Origin: Streptomyces spirodelae
Lineage (GTDB): Bacteria > Actinomycetota > Actinomycetes > Streptomycetales > Streptomycetaceae
Direction: 5' to 3'
Length of the DNA stretch: 64,000 nucleotides
Assembly (NCBI RefSeq): GCF_017676385.1
Contig: NZ_JAFFZN010000014.1
Span: forward strand, 123,141 to 187,140
A program made the position numbers and the translations under genes. Below, piece by piece: positions 16,830-24,349 of this stretch; position 1 is the stretch's first letter, and each line of letters opens with the position of its first letter. Below the pieces are notes generated by a model that worked only from the letters and a program-made list of their open reading frames with translations, was not told the DNA's origin and did not search any database.

Positions 16830-17546
16830 TCAGCGCCGTGAGGCCGCCTCGATCCCGTCGAGCAGAAAATCCAGCCCGAGCCGGAAGTTGGCGTCCCAGT
16901 CGTGGTCGGCGATGTAGTTGTTCGCGGCGACCGTGGGGTAGTGCTCGCGTCGGTTCTCCAGATATTCCTGCCCCAACCGGGTTTCCTCGGCGGAGAGCTG
17001 CAGACTCGACTGGGTCGCGGTGGCGCCCATCACATGGTTGTAGAGCGCCCACGTCGCCGCGTTGAGCTGCTTGCCGGTCAGTCCGGCGCGCACCAGTGCG
17101 GTCTGGAGGAACTCCATCCAGGCCAGGAAGTTGGGGCCCATGAGCGGGCGCTGCCGCGCGGGCACGGTGGCTGCCCAGGGGTGCCTGAGCATGGCGTTGC
17201 GCCAGTCGCCGACGAGGGCGGCGATGTCCTCGCGCGCGCTTTCGGTGTGCTGATCCGGAACCTGGGTCTCTCCGAAGATGGCGTCGACGGCCAGGTCGAC
17301 GACATCGTCCTTGGTCGCCACATGCCAGTACAGCGTCGTCGTGCCCACCTGGAGCCGTTCGGCCAGCCGCCTCATCGTCAGCCGGTCCATGCCCTCGTCG
17401 TCCAGCAGCGCGACGGCCGCCTTGACGATACGCGCCCGGGTCAGCGGGGGTTCGCCCTTGTTCCCCTTGGAGGGCCGCAGCCAGACGTTGCCGACTTTCC
17501 CGCCGGACCGGCTCTTCGTGCGCTCGTTCCCTGCGATGACGTTCAC
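16830..17546 (-). CDS. TetR-family repressor with TetR_C domain
   Basis: A 238-residue regulator. The N-terminal HTH is clear (TRARIVKAAVALLDDEGMDRLTMRRLAERL, then VGTTTLYWHVATKDDVVDLA), followed by a TetR_C-type ligand domain of about 150 residues. The basic N-terminal lead before the HTH (about 40 residues) is longer than usual. I placed the start at the GTG at 17546, but GGAGG directly abuts it, so the true start is uncertain; a GTG further upstream is possible. It is divergent from the DHA2 exporter, and the shared 281-base gap holds a palindrome (17800-17812). Repression of the pump, relieved by its substrate, is the natural reading. Confidence 0.85.
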   Translation of the reverse strand: MNVIAGNERTKSRSGGKVGNVWLRPSKGNKGEPPLTRARIVKAAVALLDDEGMDRLTMRRLAERLQVGTTTLYWHVATKDDVVDLAVDAIFGETQVPDQHTESAREDIAALVGDWRNAMLRHPWAATVPARQRPLMGPNFLAWMEFLQTALVRAGLTGKQLNAATWALYNHVMGATATQSSLQLSAEETRLGQEYLENRREHYPTVAANNYIADHDWDANFRLGLDFLLDGIEAASRR

Positions 17547-17799
17547 CTCCGAAATCTCGCGGCTCGGACTCCGGCGCCGTCGGCCGCACCGAGTGTGCAC
17601 TGGAGTCTCGCATGCCTTGGGCGCCGGTCCGGCGCAGGCGCCTGGGCACCTGCGCCGAGTTCCGTTCCGACTTGTTGAAAAATTCCTCACACCCCCGATG
17701 AGCTGGGGTTTTGCTGCCTCAGAGGTGCCGTCGGCGGCCTGTCCTGCAGACCCTCCGTCCTGCCCCGCTGCGCTGAGGCGTAGTAGAGTCACCGTCACC

Positions 17800-17812
17800 G
17801 GAACAACGTTCT
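17800..17812. promoter_or_regulatory. Candidate TetR operator
   Basis: GGAACAACGTTCT contains GAAC and GTTC half-sites around AAC, only 15 bases before the exporter start and in the gap shared with the divergent tetR gene. TetR-family operators usually sit in this position. The half-sites are short, so confidence is moderate. Confidence 0.4.
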
Positions 17813-17827
17813 AGACACCCGACCATA

Positions 17828-19354
17828 GTGCGAGTGACTGTGACAGACATCGAGCAAGAAGCCCAGACCCCTCCCGATCGCTTCCCCGACCGCTCCGCGA
17901 AACGCTGGTGGACCCTCCCCGTGGTCAGCCTGGCGCAGCTGATGGTCGTGCTGGACGCGACCATCGTGAACATCGCTCTTCCCTCGGCCCAGCACGATCT
18001 GGGGATGTCGGACGCCGACCGGCACTGGGTGATCACGGCCTACGCACTGGCCTTCGGCGGTCTGCTGCTGGTGGGCGGCCGGGTGTGCGGCGCCCTCGGC
18101 CACCGGCGCTCCTTCGCCTTCGCCCTGATCGGTTTCGCCGGGACCTCCGCGCTGGGCGGCGCGGCGAACTCCGCGGGCATGCTGTTCGCCGCTCGTGCGG
18201 GGCAGGGCGTATTCGCCGCTCTGCTGGCACCGGCCGCGCTGTCCCTGCTGATCCTGACGTTCACCGACGGCCGTGAACGCGGGAAGGTCTTCGGCGTCTT
18301 TGCCGGGGTGGGCGCCGGCGGGGCCGCACTCGGTGTGGTGGCGGGCGGTCTGCTCACCGAGTACGCCAACTGGCGCTGGTGCCTCTACATCAACGTCCCC
18401 ATGGCGGCGATCGCTCTGTTCGGCGTGCCGCTCGTCAAGCGGGACCGCCCCAGTGGGGCCCTCCGGCACCTGGACATCCCGGGAGTGCTGCTCAGCGTGG
18501 CGGGGCTCGGCTGCCTGGTCTACGGCTTCACCCAGGCCGATCCGCGCGGCTGGGACGATCCGAAGGTTCTCGCGCTGCTGATCGGCGGACTGGCGCTGCT
18601 CGGGCTGTTCGTTGTGGTCGAGTCCCGCAGTGGGCATCCGCTGCTGCCCCTGCACATCCTCGCGCACCGCAAACGGGGCACCGCGTTCGTCTCCGTCTGC
18701 CTGATGTTCATCGCGATGTTCGGCTTCTACCTGTTCGTCAGCTACTACACGCAGACGATCCTGGGCTACTCGCCCGTCAAGGCCGGCATGACGCTGCTCG
18801 TGAACGCCGTCAGCACGACGGTCGGCGCCATGCTCATCGCCGGGAAACTGAGCCGACGCGTCGCCCAGAGCGCACTGATCGCGGGCAGCCTGCTGTCCTC
18901 GGCGCTCGGCATGCTGATCCTCACCCAGCTCGAAGTGGACAGCGCCCACGTTTTCGCCGCCTATCTGACCCCGTCCATGGTCCTCACCGGTCTCGGCCTG
19001 GGCTGCCTGCTGGCCGCGGCGACCGACATGGCCACGGCGGAACTCAGCCCCGCCGAGGCAGGCGTCGCCTCGGCCTCGTACAACACGGTGCAGCAGGTCG
19101 GCGCCGCGTTCGGTACCGCGCTGCTCAACTCGATCGCGACGAGCGTGACCGCGGCCTACCTCCGGGAGCACGGAAGGGGCCGCCGCGCCCTCGACGTCGG
19201 CACCGTGCACGGCTACACGGTGGCGCTGTGGGTGGCGTTCGGTATCCTGCTCGCCGGTGCGCTGGCCGTAGCGCTGTTCTCCCGGCGCGGCACAGGTGCC
19301 TCCAGCGCCGCGCAAGACTCCCGGCAGACCGTCGGTGGGACGGCCCTCCCCTGA
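17828..19354 (+). CDS. DHA2-family MFS drug exporter (14 TM)
   Basis: A 508-residue proton-driven multidrug exporter of the plasma membrane. Helix 1 has the DHA2 motif LDATIVNIALP; motif A appears as GGRVCGALGHRRS; motif C-like glycine and alanine-rich sequence is in helix 5 (FAGVGAGGAALGVVAGG). Fourteen helices are predicted, with a short Ser/Gln tail. The GTG at 17828 is used; GTGs at 17834 and 17840 are close alternatives. It pairs with the divergent TetR gene, a common antibiotic- or toxin-efflux arrangement. The substrate cannot be inferred. Confidence 0.9.
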   Translation: MRVTVTDIEQEAQTPPDRFPDRSAKRWWTLPVVSLAQLMVVLDATIVNIALPSAQHDLGMSDADRHWVITAYALAFGGLLLVGGRVCGALGHRRSFAFALIGFAGTSALGGAANSAGMLFAARAGQGVFAALLAPAALSLLILTFTDGRERGKVFGVFAGVGAGGAALGVVAGGLLTEYANWRWCLYINVPMAAIALFGVPLVKRDRPSGALRHLDIPGVLLSVAGLGCLVYGFTQADPRGWDDPKVLALLIGGLALLGLFVVVESRSGHPLLPLHILAHRKRGTAFVSVCLMFIAMFGFYLFVSYYTQTILGYSPVKAGMTLLVNAVSTTVGAMLIAGKLSRRVAQSALIAGSLLSSALGMLILTQLEVDSAHVFAAYLTPSMVLTGLGLGCLLAAATDMATAELSPAEAGVASASYNTVQQVGAAFGTALLNSIATSVTAAYLREHGRGRRALDVGTVHGYTVALWVAFGILLAGALAVALFSRRGTGASSAAQDSRQTVGGTALP

Positions 19355-19438
19355 ATCGGAAGCGGAGAGACGGAGATACGCGGTTTCCCTCCGGTTTCCC
19401 TCCTGGCCGTCGGCGTTGTCTGCCTGACCGCAGGCGCA

Positions 19439-19558
19439 GTGGTGCAACTGATGTCGGCCCTACTGGCGTTGGCGCTGCTCGCCGCCGCCCTGACGGCCGT
19501 CGCCCCGCAGCGCGTACCTGCCCGGGCGGACGACGACTCTCAGCAGGACGCTCCGTAA
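19439..19558 (+). CDS. Possible small membrane peptide
   Basis: A 39-residue frame beginning at GTG 19439 with one hydrophobic helix (MSALLALALLAAALTAVA) and a polar tail ending DDDSQQDAP. The same frame runs upstream to about 19376 with more hydrophobic residues but no start codon or ribosome site. It may therefore be the C-terminal remnant of a second transporter gene rather than a true small gene. GC3 is high, which suggests real or recently coding sequence. Confidence 0.25.
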   Translation: MVQLMSALLALALLAAALTAVAPQRVPARADDDSQQDAP

Positions 19559-19823
19559 CAGCCGCCGATCCCCACGGCCCGGTCGCGATCAACGCAGACC
19601 TGCCCGACGACCTTTCGCGGGCCGAAGTGGGCGGACTGCGTTGGCACTTGGGCTGGGACGCTTCCCGCACTGGGGCGGCGCGGCCCAGCCTGGCGGATCG
19701 GCGGCGCGCTCTTCGCCGCGCTGGAGCGGCGCGAGCCCGGCCCGCAGGGACGCGGGCCTGAGCATCGAACGAGCCCGCAGCGACGTCGCAGCGCTCCAGG
19801 CAGGCCGCGTCGTCCTGTCCTGA
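19559..19823 (+). pseudogene. Coding-like signal split over three frames, probable decayed small gene
   Basis: Good codon-position composition moves between frames. The first frame reads INADLPDDLSRAEVGGLRWHLGW, the second GGALFAALERREPGPQGRG, and the third GLSIERARSDVAALQAG ending at TGA 19821-19823. Each piece looks like protein, but none is complete. Two frameshifts in a small gene would explain it. I cannot name the parent family. It lies between the exporter and the DUF397/HTH module, a spot where small accessory genes often decay. Confidence 0.3.
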
Positions 19824-19824
19824 C

Positions 19825-20040
19825 CTACGCCTTGAAGCCGCCTCCCCGTACATGTACGAGGAACGCCTTCCACGCGGGGGAGGGGATCAGCAGCGCGGGG
19901 CCGGTGGGATTCTTGGAGTCGCGGACGGGGAGGGCAGGGCCGGGGTGGTCGGTGGCGACTTCGAGGCAATTCCCGCCGTTCTGGCCGCTGTAGCTGCTCT
20001 TGCGCCACGCTGTGGCGGGCAGGTCGGTGGGGTCGATCAT
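19825..20040 (-). CDS. DUF397 protein
   Basis: A 71-residue DUF397 protein with the family signature WRKSSYSGQNGGNCLEVA at about residues 12-29, then VRDSKNPTGPAL and the closing WKAFLVHVRGG. DUF397 proteins are partners of Scr1-type HTH regulators and are widespread in Streptomyces. Some pairs behave like antitoxin/toxin or regulator/anti-regulator systems. The start codon overlaps the stop of the HTH gene upstream (ATGA), so the two are co-translated. Confidence 0.93.
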   Translation of the reverse strand: MIDPTDLPATAWRKSSYSGQNGGNCLEVATDHPGPALPVRDSKNPTGPALLIPSPAWKAFLVHVRGGGFKA

Positions 20041-20870
20041 GAAAGTTCCTTCACTCTGGCCGCGATCATGTCCACCGACGCCTTTGGGGAGAGGGCATCG
20101 GCTCGCAGCAGATCATAGGCATGGTGGTAACCGGCGACTTCGTCCGGCGCCGCGCTGATGTGGCCGCGAGCACGGCCGTCGATGTACACGACGTCGGCCC
20201 CCTCGTCCATTGTCAGCCCCGCGAACGGCCCGTCCATACTGGCGTGTTCCCCCGCGTCGAACGGAATGACTTGGACGATCGTCCGGGAGTCTTCCGCTGC
20301 CTCCAGAACGGCGTTCAATTGCCGGGCCATGACTGCTGGCCCGCCGACAGCTCGGCGCAGAACGCTCTCATCGAGGACAACCCACAGCTGGGCGCGGTTG
20401 TCACGCTCCAAGATGTGCTGCCGGGTCATTCTGGCCGCGACCAGCTCATCGGCGTTCGGTAGGCGGGCTGCGGCGAAGAGCGCCTGTGCGTACTCCTCCG
20501 TCTGCAACAGCCCCGGCACCACTTGGCTCTCGAAGTCCCAAATCGCAACAGCGTCCTTCTCCAGCTCTACGAACGGCCGGAACCAGTCCGGATAAGCGTG
20601 CTCGATCACGATGGGCCACAGACGGGCGAACATCCCGCCTGTGCCCAGCACGTCGTCACAGCGCTGGGCGAACTCCTCGCTCGGGACGCGGCTAGCGGTC
20701 TCGATCCGAGAGATGTACGAGTGGGTGCAGAAGGTGCGCCCGGCCAGAACAGTCTGGCTCAGTCCGGCCTCTTCTCTCCTGATCCGCAACTCGGTGCCGA
20801 AGTAGGCCAGGGTCGACACCTTGGGGTCGGCCTTCGGATCGCCGTTGGCCCGAGGGCTTTCTGCCGTCAT
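20037..20870 (-). CDS. Scr1-family HTH regulator (XRE + DUF5753)
   Basis: A 277-residue DNA-binding protein. An XRE helix-turn-helix lies at about residues 22-75 (GTELRIRREEAGLSQTVLAG, then SYISRIE), followed by the DUF5753 ligand/effector domain, recognised by IPGLLQTEEYA-like VVPGLLQTEEYAQALF and VIPFDAGEHASMDGPF. The ATG at 20870 has GGAG 7 bases upstream. Translation is coupled to the DUF397 gene downstream. Divergent from it is an operon of two tiny genes, separated by 118 bases that hold a TTGACA box and repeated half-sites, where autoregulation is likely. Confidence 0.93.
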   Translation of the reverse strand: MTAESPRANGDPKADPKVSTLAYFGTELRIRREEAGLSQTVLAGRTFCTHSYISRIETASRVPSEEFAQRCDDVLGTGGMFARLWPIVIEHAYPDWFRPFVELEKDAVAIWDFESQVVPGLLQTEEYAQALFAAARLPNADELVAARMTRQHILERDNRAQLWVVLDESVLRRAVGGPAVMARQLNAVLEAAEDSRTIVQVIPFDAGEHASMDGPFAGLTMDEGADVVYIDGRARGHISAAPDEVAGYHHAYDLLRADALSPKASVDMIAARVKELS

Positions 20871-20886
20871 CTTGCTTCTCCGCCTC

Positions 20887-20915
20887 TTGACAAGCACAGG
20901 TGCACAGCAAGTGCT
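20887..20915. promoter_or_regulatory. Divergent promoter/operator between HTH gene and small genes
   Basis: A consensus -35 element TTGACA (20887-20892) is followed by AGCAC (20894-20898) and its inverted match GTGCT (20911-20915) around a central GTGCAC. This is the only intergenic space between the HTH gene and the divergent small genes, so it is a reasonable site for autoregulation. No clear -10 box was assigned. Confidence 0.4.
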
Positions 20916-20988
20916 CTCCACAAGGCTATGTCCGGAGCGCCACGCTGGGAGCACAGAACGTGAAACTCCCCCAAGAAAGGCGCCGTTC

Positions 20989-21210
20989 ATGGAGAACCCC
21001 ACCCTGATCAAGCTCCGCGACGCGGAGGAGGTGTGCGAACGGCTCCGTATCGCACTCGCGGAGGCGGAGATCGTGTTGCCGTCCCTCCGGGTGGACCTCG
21101 GCTCTTGCGCGAGCAGCACACTGCGCAGTCCGCTCCTGGAGCTGGGCGGCTGCAATCTGGCGACGGCCGAGAAGCTGGCCCACGCGCTGGGCGGGCAGCG
21201 CGGAAATTGA
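20989..21210 (+). CDS. Small protein divergent from the HTH regulator
   Basis: A 73-residue, mostly helical protein starting MENPTLIKLRDAEEVCERLR. It has three cysteines, no signal peptide and no membrane segment. A purine-rich AAGAAAGG site lies 8 bases before the ATG. Proteins of this size and composition are often found beside Scr1/DUF397 pairs, but I cannot name the family. The stop overlaps a TTG start of the next small gene (TTGA, 21207-21210), so the two form a coupled operon reading away from the regulator. Confidence 0.65.
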   Translation: MENPTLIKLRDAEEVCERLRIALAEAEIVLPSLRVDLGSCASSTLRSPLLELGGCNLATAEKLAHALGGQRGN

Positions 21211-21425
21211 GCCGTAATACATGGCGTCAGGGCGAGGTCGTCACCGACCTCGCCCGGCGTACAGCGGGAGTGGTCAGCGGCGTCACCGCGGACGGGCGCG
21301 TGCGGCTCGTACGTCCGGGCGGGCCCGCGTGGACGGCAGATCCGCAACAGCTGCGGTCGGCCACCAGGGCCGAGGTGATGTCGGTGAAGGTGGCGATGGC
21401 CAACCACCGCTGGGGGCTCCAGTGA
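21207..21425 (+). CDS. Small protein, second gene of the divergent mini-operon
   Basis: A 72-residue basic protein starting with TTG, coupled to the previous stop. It looks like a small beta-barrel: GEVVTDLARRTAGVVSGV, then DGRVRLVRPGG and a C-terminal helix (EVMSVKVAMANHRW). Short alternating strands and RVRLVRPGG suggest an SH3-like or similar fold. The family is not recognised. GC3 is high throughout, unlike the antisense frames. It probably belongs to the same accessory module as the HTH/DUF397 pair. Confidence 0.6.
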   Translation: MSRNTWRQGEVVTDLARRTAGVVSGVTADGRVRLVRPGGPAWTADPQQLRSATRAEVMSVKVAMANHRWGLQ

Positions 21426-21444
21426 GCGACCCCTGGGTACCATC

Positions 21445-21576
21445 TCAGCGGCGGCGTTTGCCCCGTCTGATGCTCTCCCAGGCGATCCAGACGGAGGTGA
21501 TGGTCCCGACAGCGATGATCACGCTGGAGAACGCGGAGACGGCCGACAGGATGAGGGTCACGTCGTCTTTGTTCAC
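21445..21576 (-). CDS. Tiny membrane protein, 43 residues
   Basis: A 43-residue single-helix membrane protein. It starts at GTG (MNKDDVTLILSAV), has a hydrophobic span of about 20 residues, then a basic SIRRGKRRR tail that would stay inside the cell. An AGGGGG site lies 5 bases upstream. It converges with the mini-operon 20 bases away. The positive-inside pattern, clean start and GC3 support a real gene. Small membrane proteins in HTH/DUF397 neighbourhoods could be toxins or phage-type holins, but nothing here proves that. Confidence 0.55.
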   Translation of the reverse strand: MNKDDVTLILSAVSAFSSVIIAVGTITSVWIAWESIRRGKRRR

Positions 21577-21611
21577 GTGGGCCCCCTCTGTCGGTGCAAC
21601 TCCCATTTTTT

Positions 21612-21651
21612 AGAGGGGGACTAGAAGGAAATCAAGAGGGGGTAGAAGGGG
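21612..21651. promoter_or_regulatory. Direct repeat pair upstream of small HTH gene
   Basis: AGAGGGGG followed by TAGAAGG occurs twice (21612-21628 and 21635-21649), 23 bases apart, on an A+G-rich strand between two divergent small genes. Two turns of the helix apart, this looks like a tandem binding site. It lies about 30 bases before the gene at 21679. Confidence 0.4.
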
Positions 21652-21678
21652 CCTCTCGGGGCGTCGTAGGCTTACCGT

Positions 21679-21969
21679 ATGACCGACACGCCCGCTCCTT
21701 CCCCGCAAGTTTCCCCCGGAGTGCGCGCGGCCATGGCTGCACATATCGAAGCCGCACTCGCCTGTCTGGATGCCATCCCCGATCCGGTGGACCGCGAGGT
21801 GACGGCCAGGGCTCTGGCCGACGACCTTCTGCCCGAAGCCGCCCGGCGGGTGAAATCAGTGCGGGGCGAGGCGGTGGTGGAGTTGCGCGAGAGCATGAAG
21901 TTGCGGGAAGTCGCGGAGCTGCTCGGCCTGTCGGTGCCCCGGGTGGACCAGCTCGCCAAGGGCAAGTGA
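21679..21969 (+). CDS. Small helix-turn-helix DNA-binding protein
   Basis: A 96-residue protein. Residues about 15-60 form a helical region with DREVTARALADDLLPEAARRV. The C-terminal third is a sigma-70 region 4-like HTH: LRESMKLREVAELLGLSVPRVDQLAKGK, ending right after the recognition helix. Such short HTH proteins are common on Streptomyces accessory elements and integrative plasmids. The direct repeats just upstream could be its own operator. There is no cofactor or ligand domain. Confidence 0.75.
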   Translation: MTDTPAPSPQVSPGVRAAMAAHIEAALACLDAIPDPVDREVTARALADDLLPEAARRVKSVRGEAVVELRESMKLREVAELLGLSVPRVDQLAKGK

Positions 21970-22003
21970 ACGCACCCCGGAAGCACTCTTTGGAGTGAGC
22001 CGT

Positions 22004-22843
22004 TCAGGCCGCCGTGGTGGTCGTCGACTTGCGTGCGGAGGCGTTGCGCTGCGGGGCGAGGAAGAAGGCCATCGTGATGCCGAGGTAGAGCGACCAGACG
22101 ACCAACTGGGCGACCGTGGGGTCGGGCTGGAAGTTGAAGACGCCCTTGAGGAGGGTGCCGTACCAGCTGTCCGGTGCGATGGTCGAGCTGATGTCGAACG
22201 CCTTGGTGCTCAGACCGCCGAGGAAGCGGGCCTCCTGGAGGTCGTGGACGCCGTAGGCGAGGACGCCCGCGGCGACGACGACCAGCATGGCGCCGGTCCA
22301 GGTGAAGAAGCGGGCGAGGTTGATCCGCAGGGCGCCGCGGTAGAAGAGCCAGCCGAGGACCACGGCGGTGGCCAGCCCCAGCAGCACGCCGATCAGCGGC
22401 GCCGAACTGCCCTCGCCGCTGGCCCGTACCGACGCCCAGACGAACAGCGCGGTCTCCAGGCCCTCGCGGCCCACGGCCAGCAGCGCCGTGACGACCAGGG
22501 CCCCGGTTCCCATCTGGAGGGCGGCGTCCAGTTTGCCGTGCAGCTCGCTCTTGAGATGGCGGGCCGTGCGGCGCATCCAGAAGACCATCCAGGTGACCAG
22601 GCCGACGGCGAGGATCGACAGCGAGCCGCCCAGCGCCTCCTGGGCCTCGAACGTCAGCTCCTTCGAACCGAATTCGAGGGAGGCGCCGAAGGCGAGGGAG
22701 ATGGCGCAGGCCGCGGCTATGCCGAGCCAGACGGGGCGCAGTGCGTCCCGTCGCTCCGTCTTGACCAGGTAGGCGACGAGGATGCAGACGACCAGGCTGG
22801 CCTCAAGACCCTCGCGCAGGCCGATCAGATAGTTGCCGAACAT
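22004..22843 (-). CDS. efeU: Ferrous/ferric iron permease EfeU (FTR1 family)
   Basis: A 279-residue integral membrane permease with seven predicted helices. Both REGLE iron-binding motifs are present: LREGLEASL near residue 8 and GREGLETALF near residue 145. In the Efe system EfeU moves iron across the membrane while EfeO and EfeB handle it outside. The ATG at 22843 starts directly with the first helix; a GAAAGGA site lies upstream. The gene is last in a minus-strand efeO-efeB-efeU set, 64 bases after efeB. Confidence 0.95.
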   Translation of the reverse strand: MFGNYLIGLREGLEASLVVCILVAYLVKTERRDALRPVWLGIAAACAISLAFGASLEFGSKELTFEAQEALGGSLSILAVGLVTWMVFWMRRTARHLKSELHGKLDAALQMGTGALVVTALLAVGREGLETALFVWASVRASGEGSSAPLIGVLLGLATAVVLGWLFYRGALRINLARFFTWTGAMLVVVAAGVLAYGVHDLQEARFLGGLSTKAFDISSTIAPDSWYGTLLKGVFNFQPDPTVAQLVVWSLYLGITMAFFLAPQRNASARKSTTTTAA

Positions 22844-22907
22844 GCCGGTCCTTTCCTCACCTTCGCTGATCGAATCGACCGCCGGCCGAATCGGTCGAAT
22901 CGCGTGA

Positions 22908-24254
22908 TCACGAGAACAGCTCGCGGCCCCACCAGTCGTCCTCGTCGCGGACGCCCGGCGGGATGGCGAAGACAGCTGAGCCGACGTGCTGGATGTACTC
23001 GTTGAGCGCGTCGTTGCGCGCCAGCTTGCGCTGGATGGGGATGAAGCCGCGGCGTACGTCGCGCTGGTAGGCCAGGAAGAACAGTCCGGCGTCCAGGCGG
23101 CCGAGCCCGTCGGTGCCATCGGTGAACGAGTAGCCCCTCCGCAGAATGCGGGCGCCGTTGTTGGAGTCGGGGTGGGCGAGGCGGACGTGCGAGGTGGGCA
23201 GCATCGCCTTGAGGAACGGCTCGTCGTGCTCCTTGGCCTTGCCGACGGGCGCGCCCTTGCGCTTGTCCCGGCCGAAGATGTCCTCCTGCTCCTTGAGCGA
23301 GGTGCGGTCCCAGGTCTCGATGTGCATCCGGATACGCCTGGCCACCAGATAGGAGCCGCCTGCCAGCCACTGCGGGCCGTCCTTCTCGGCCACCCACACG
23401 TGCTCGTCCAGCGCCTTGGTGTCGGTCCCCGAGATGTTCCGGGTGCCGTCCTTGAAGCCGAACATGTTGCGCGGGGTCTGCGCATCGGGCGTGGTGGAGG
23501 AGGTCTTGCCGAAGCCGAGCTGCGACCAGCGGATGGCGGCCTTGCCGAAGCCGATACGGGCCAGGTTGCGGATCGCGTGCACCGCCACCTGCGGGTCGTC
23601 GGCACACGCCTGGACGCACAGATCGCCGCCGCTGCGGGCCTTCTCCAGCTTGTCGCCCGGGAAGGAGGGCAGGTCGACCAGCGCCTCGGGCTGCTGCTCG
23701 TGCAGTCCGAAGCGGTCCTTGTCGAAGAGGGAGGGGCCGAAGCCGATGGTGAGGGTGAGGCGGGAGGGTTTGAGCCCCGCCGCCTCGCCCGTGTCGTCGG
23801 GCGGCGACTCGGGGATCGGCCCGAACGCGCCCTCGCCGACGGCGTGACCGGCCGTCATCCGGGCCGCGGCGGCCGTCCAGTCCTTGAGGAGCTGGATCAG
23901 CTCGGCACGGTCCTCGGTCGTCACGTCGAACGCCGCGAAGTGCAGCCGGTCGGGAACCGCCGTGGCGATGCCGGCCTGGTGTGCCCCGTGGAAGGGCACC
24001 GCCCGCCCGGCGTCGGAGGCCGCGTCGGCGCTGTCGTTGTGCAGCGCGGTGGCCGTACCGCCGGCCGCGACGGCGCCCAGCGCCAGCCCGGCCCCGCCCC
24101 AGCCGAGCAGCGACCTCCGCGCCACGGCGGGCCGCTCGCCGGCGGCCCGGGCCGGTTCGCGCCGTTCCTGTTCCGGGGCTTGTTCCGGTGTCATTTCCTG
24201 GCCTTGGTGCTGCTCTGTGCTGCTGCTCTGACTCGTGCTGTCTTCCGCTGTCAC
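22908..24254 (-). CDS. efeB: Tat-exported DyP-type haem peroxidase EfeB
   Basis: A 448-residue secreted haem peroxidase. The N-terminus is long and polar (about 45 residues, Gln/Glu-rich) before the twin-arginine signal VARRSLLGW and hydrophobic core. The DyP signature GFKDGTRN carries the catalytic Asp, and GARILRRGYSF lies near the proximal haem His region. The long pre-signal region is unusual but seen in actinobacterial EfeB. EfeB is proposed to oxidise Fe(II) or act on haem to supply EfeU. It follows efeO by 95 bases. Confidence 0.95.
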   Translation of the reverse strand: MTAEDSTSQSSSTEQHQGQEMTPEQAPEQERREPARAAGERPAVARRSLLGWGGAGLALGAVAAGGTATALHNDSADAASDAGRAVPFHGAHQAGIATAVPDRLHFAAFDVTTEDRAELIQLLKDWTAAAARMTAGHAVGEGAFGPIPESPPDDTGEAAGLKPSRLTLTIGFGPSLFDKDRFGLHEQQPEALVDLPSFPGDKLEKARSGGDLCVQACADDPQVAVHAIRNLARIGFGKAAIRWSQLGFGKTSSTTPDAQTPRNMFGFKDGTRNISGTDTKALDEHVWVAEKDGPQWLAGGSYLVARRIRMHIETWDRTSLKEQEDIFGRDKRKGAPVGKAKEHDEPFLKAMLPTSHVRLAHPDSNNGARILRRGYSFTDGTDGLGRLDAGLFFLAYQRDVRRGFIPIQRKLARNDALNEYIQHVGSAVFAIPPGVRDEDDWWGRELFS

Positions 24255-24349
24255 GAACGCGCTCCTCGTGCTCGACCGTCCGGTGGCCGTCGCCGCCGCC
24301 CGGTGACCGTACGAGTGGCCGTACGGCGGGCCGGGCGGCGGTTGCCGGG

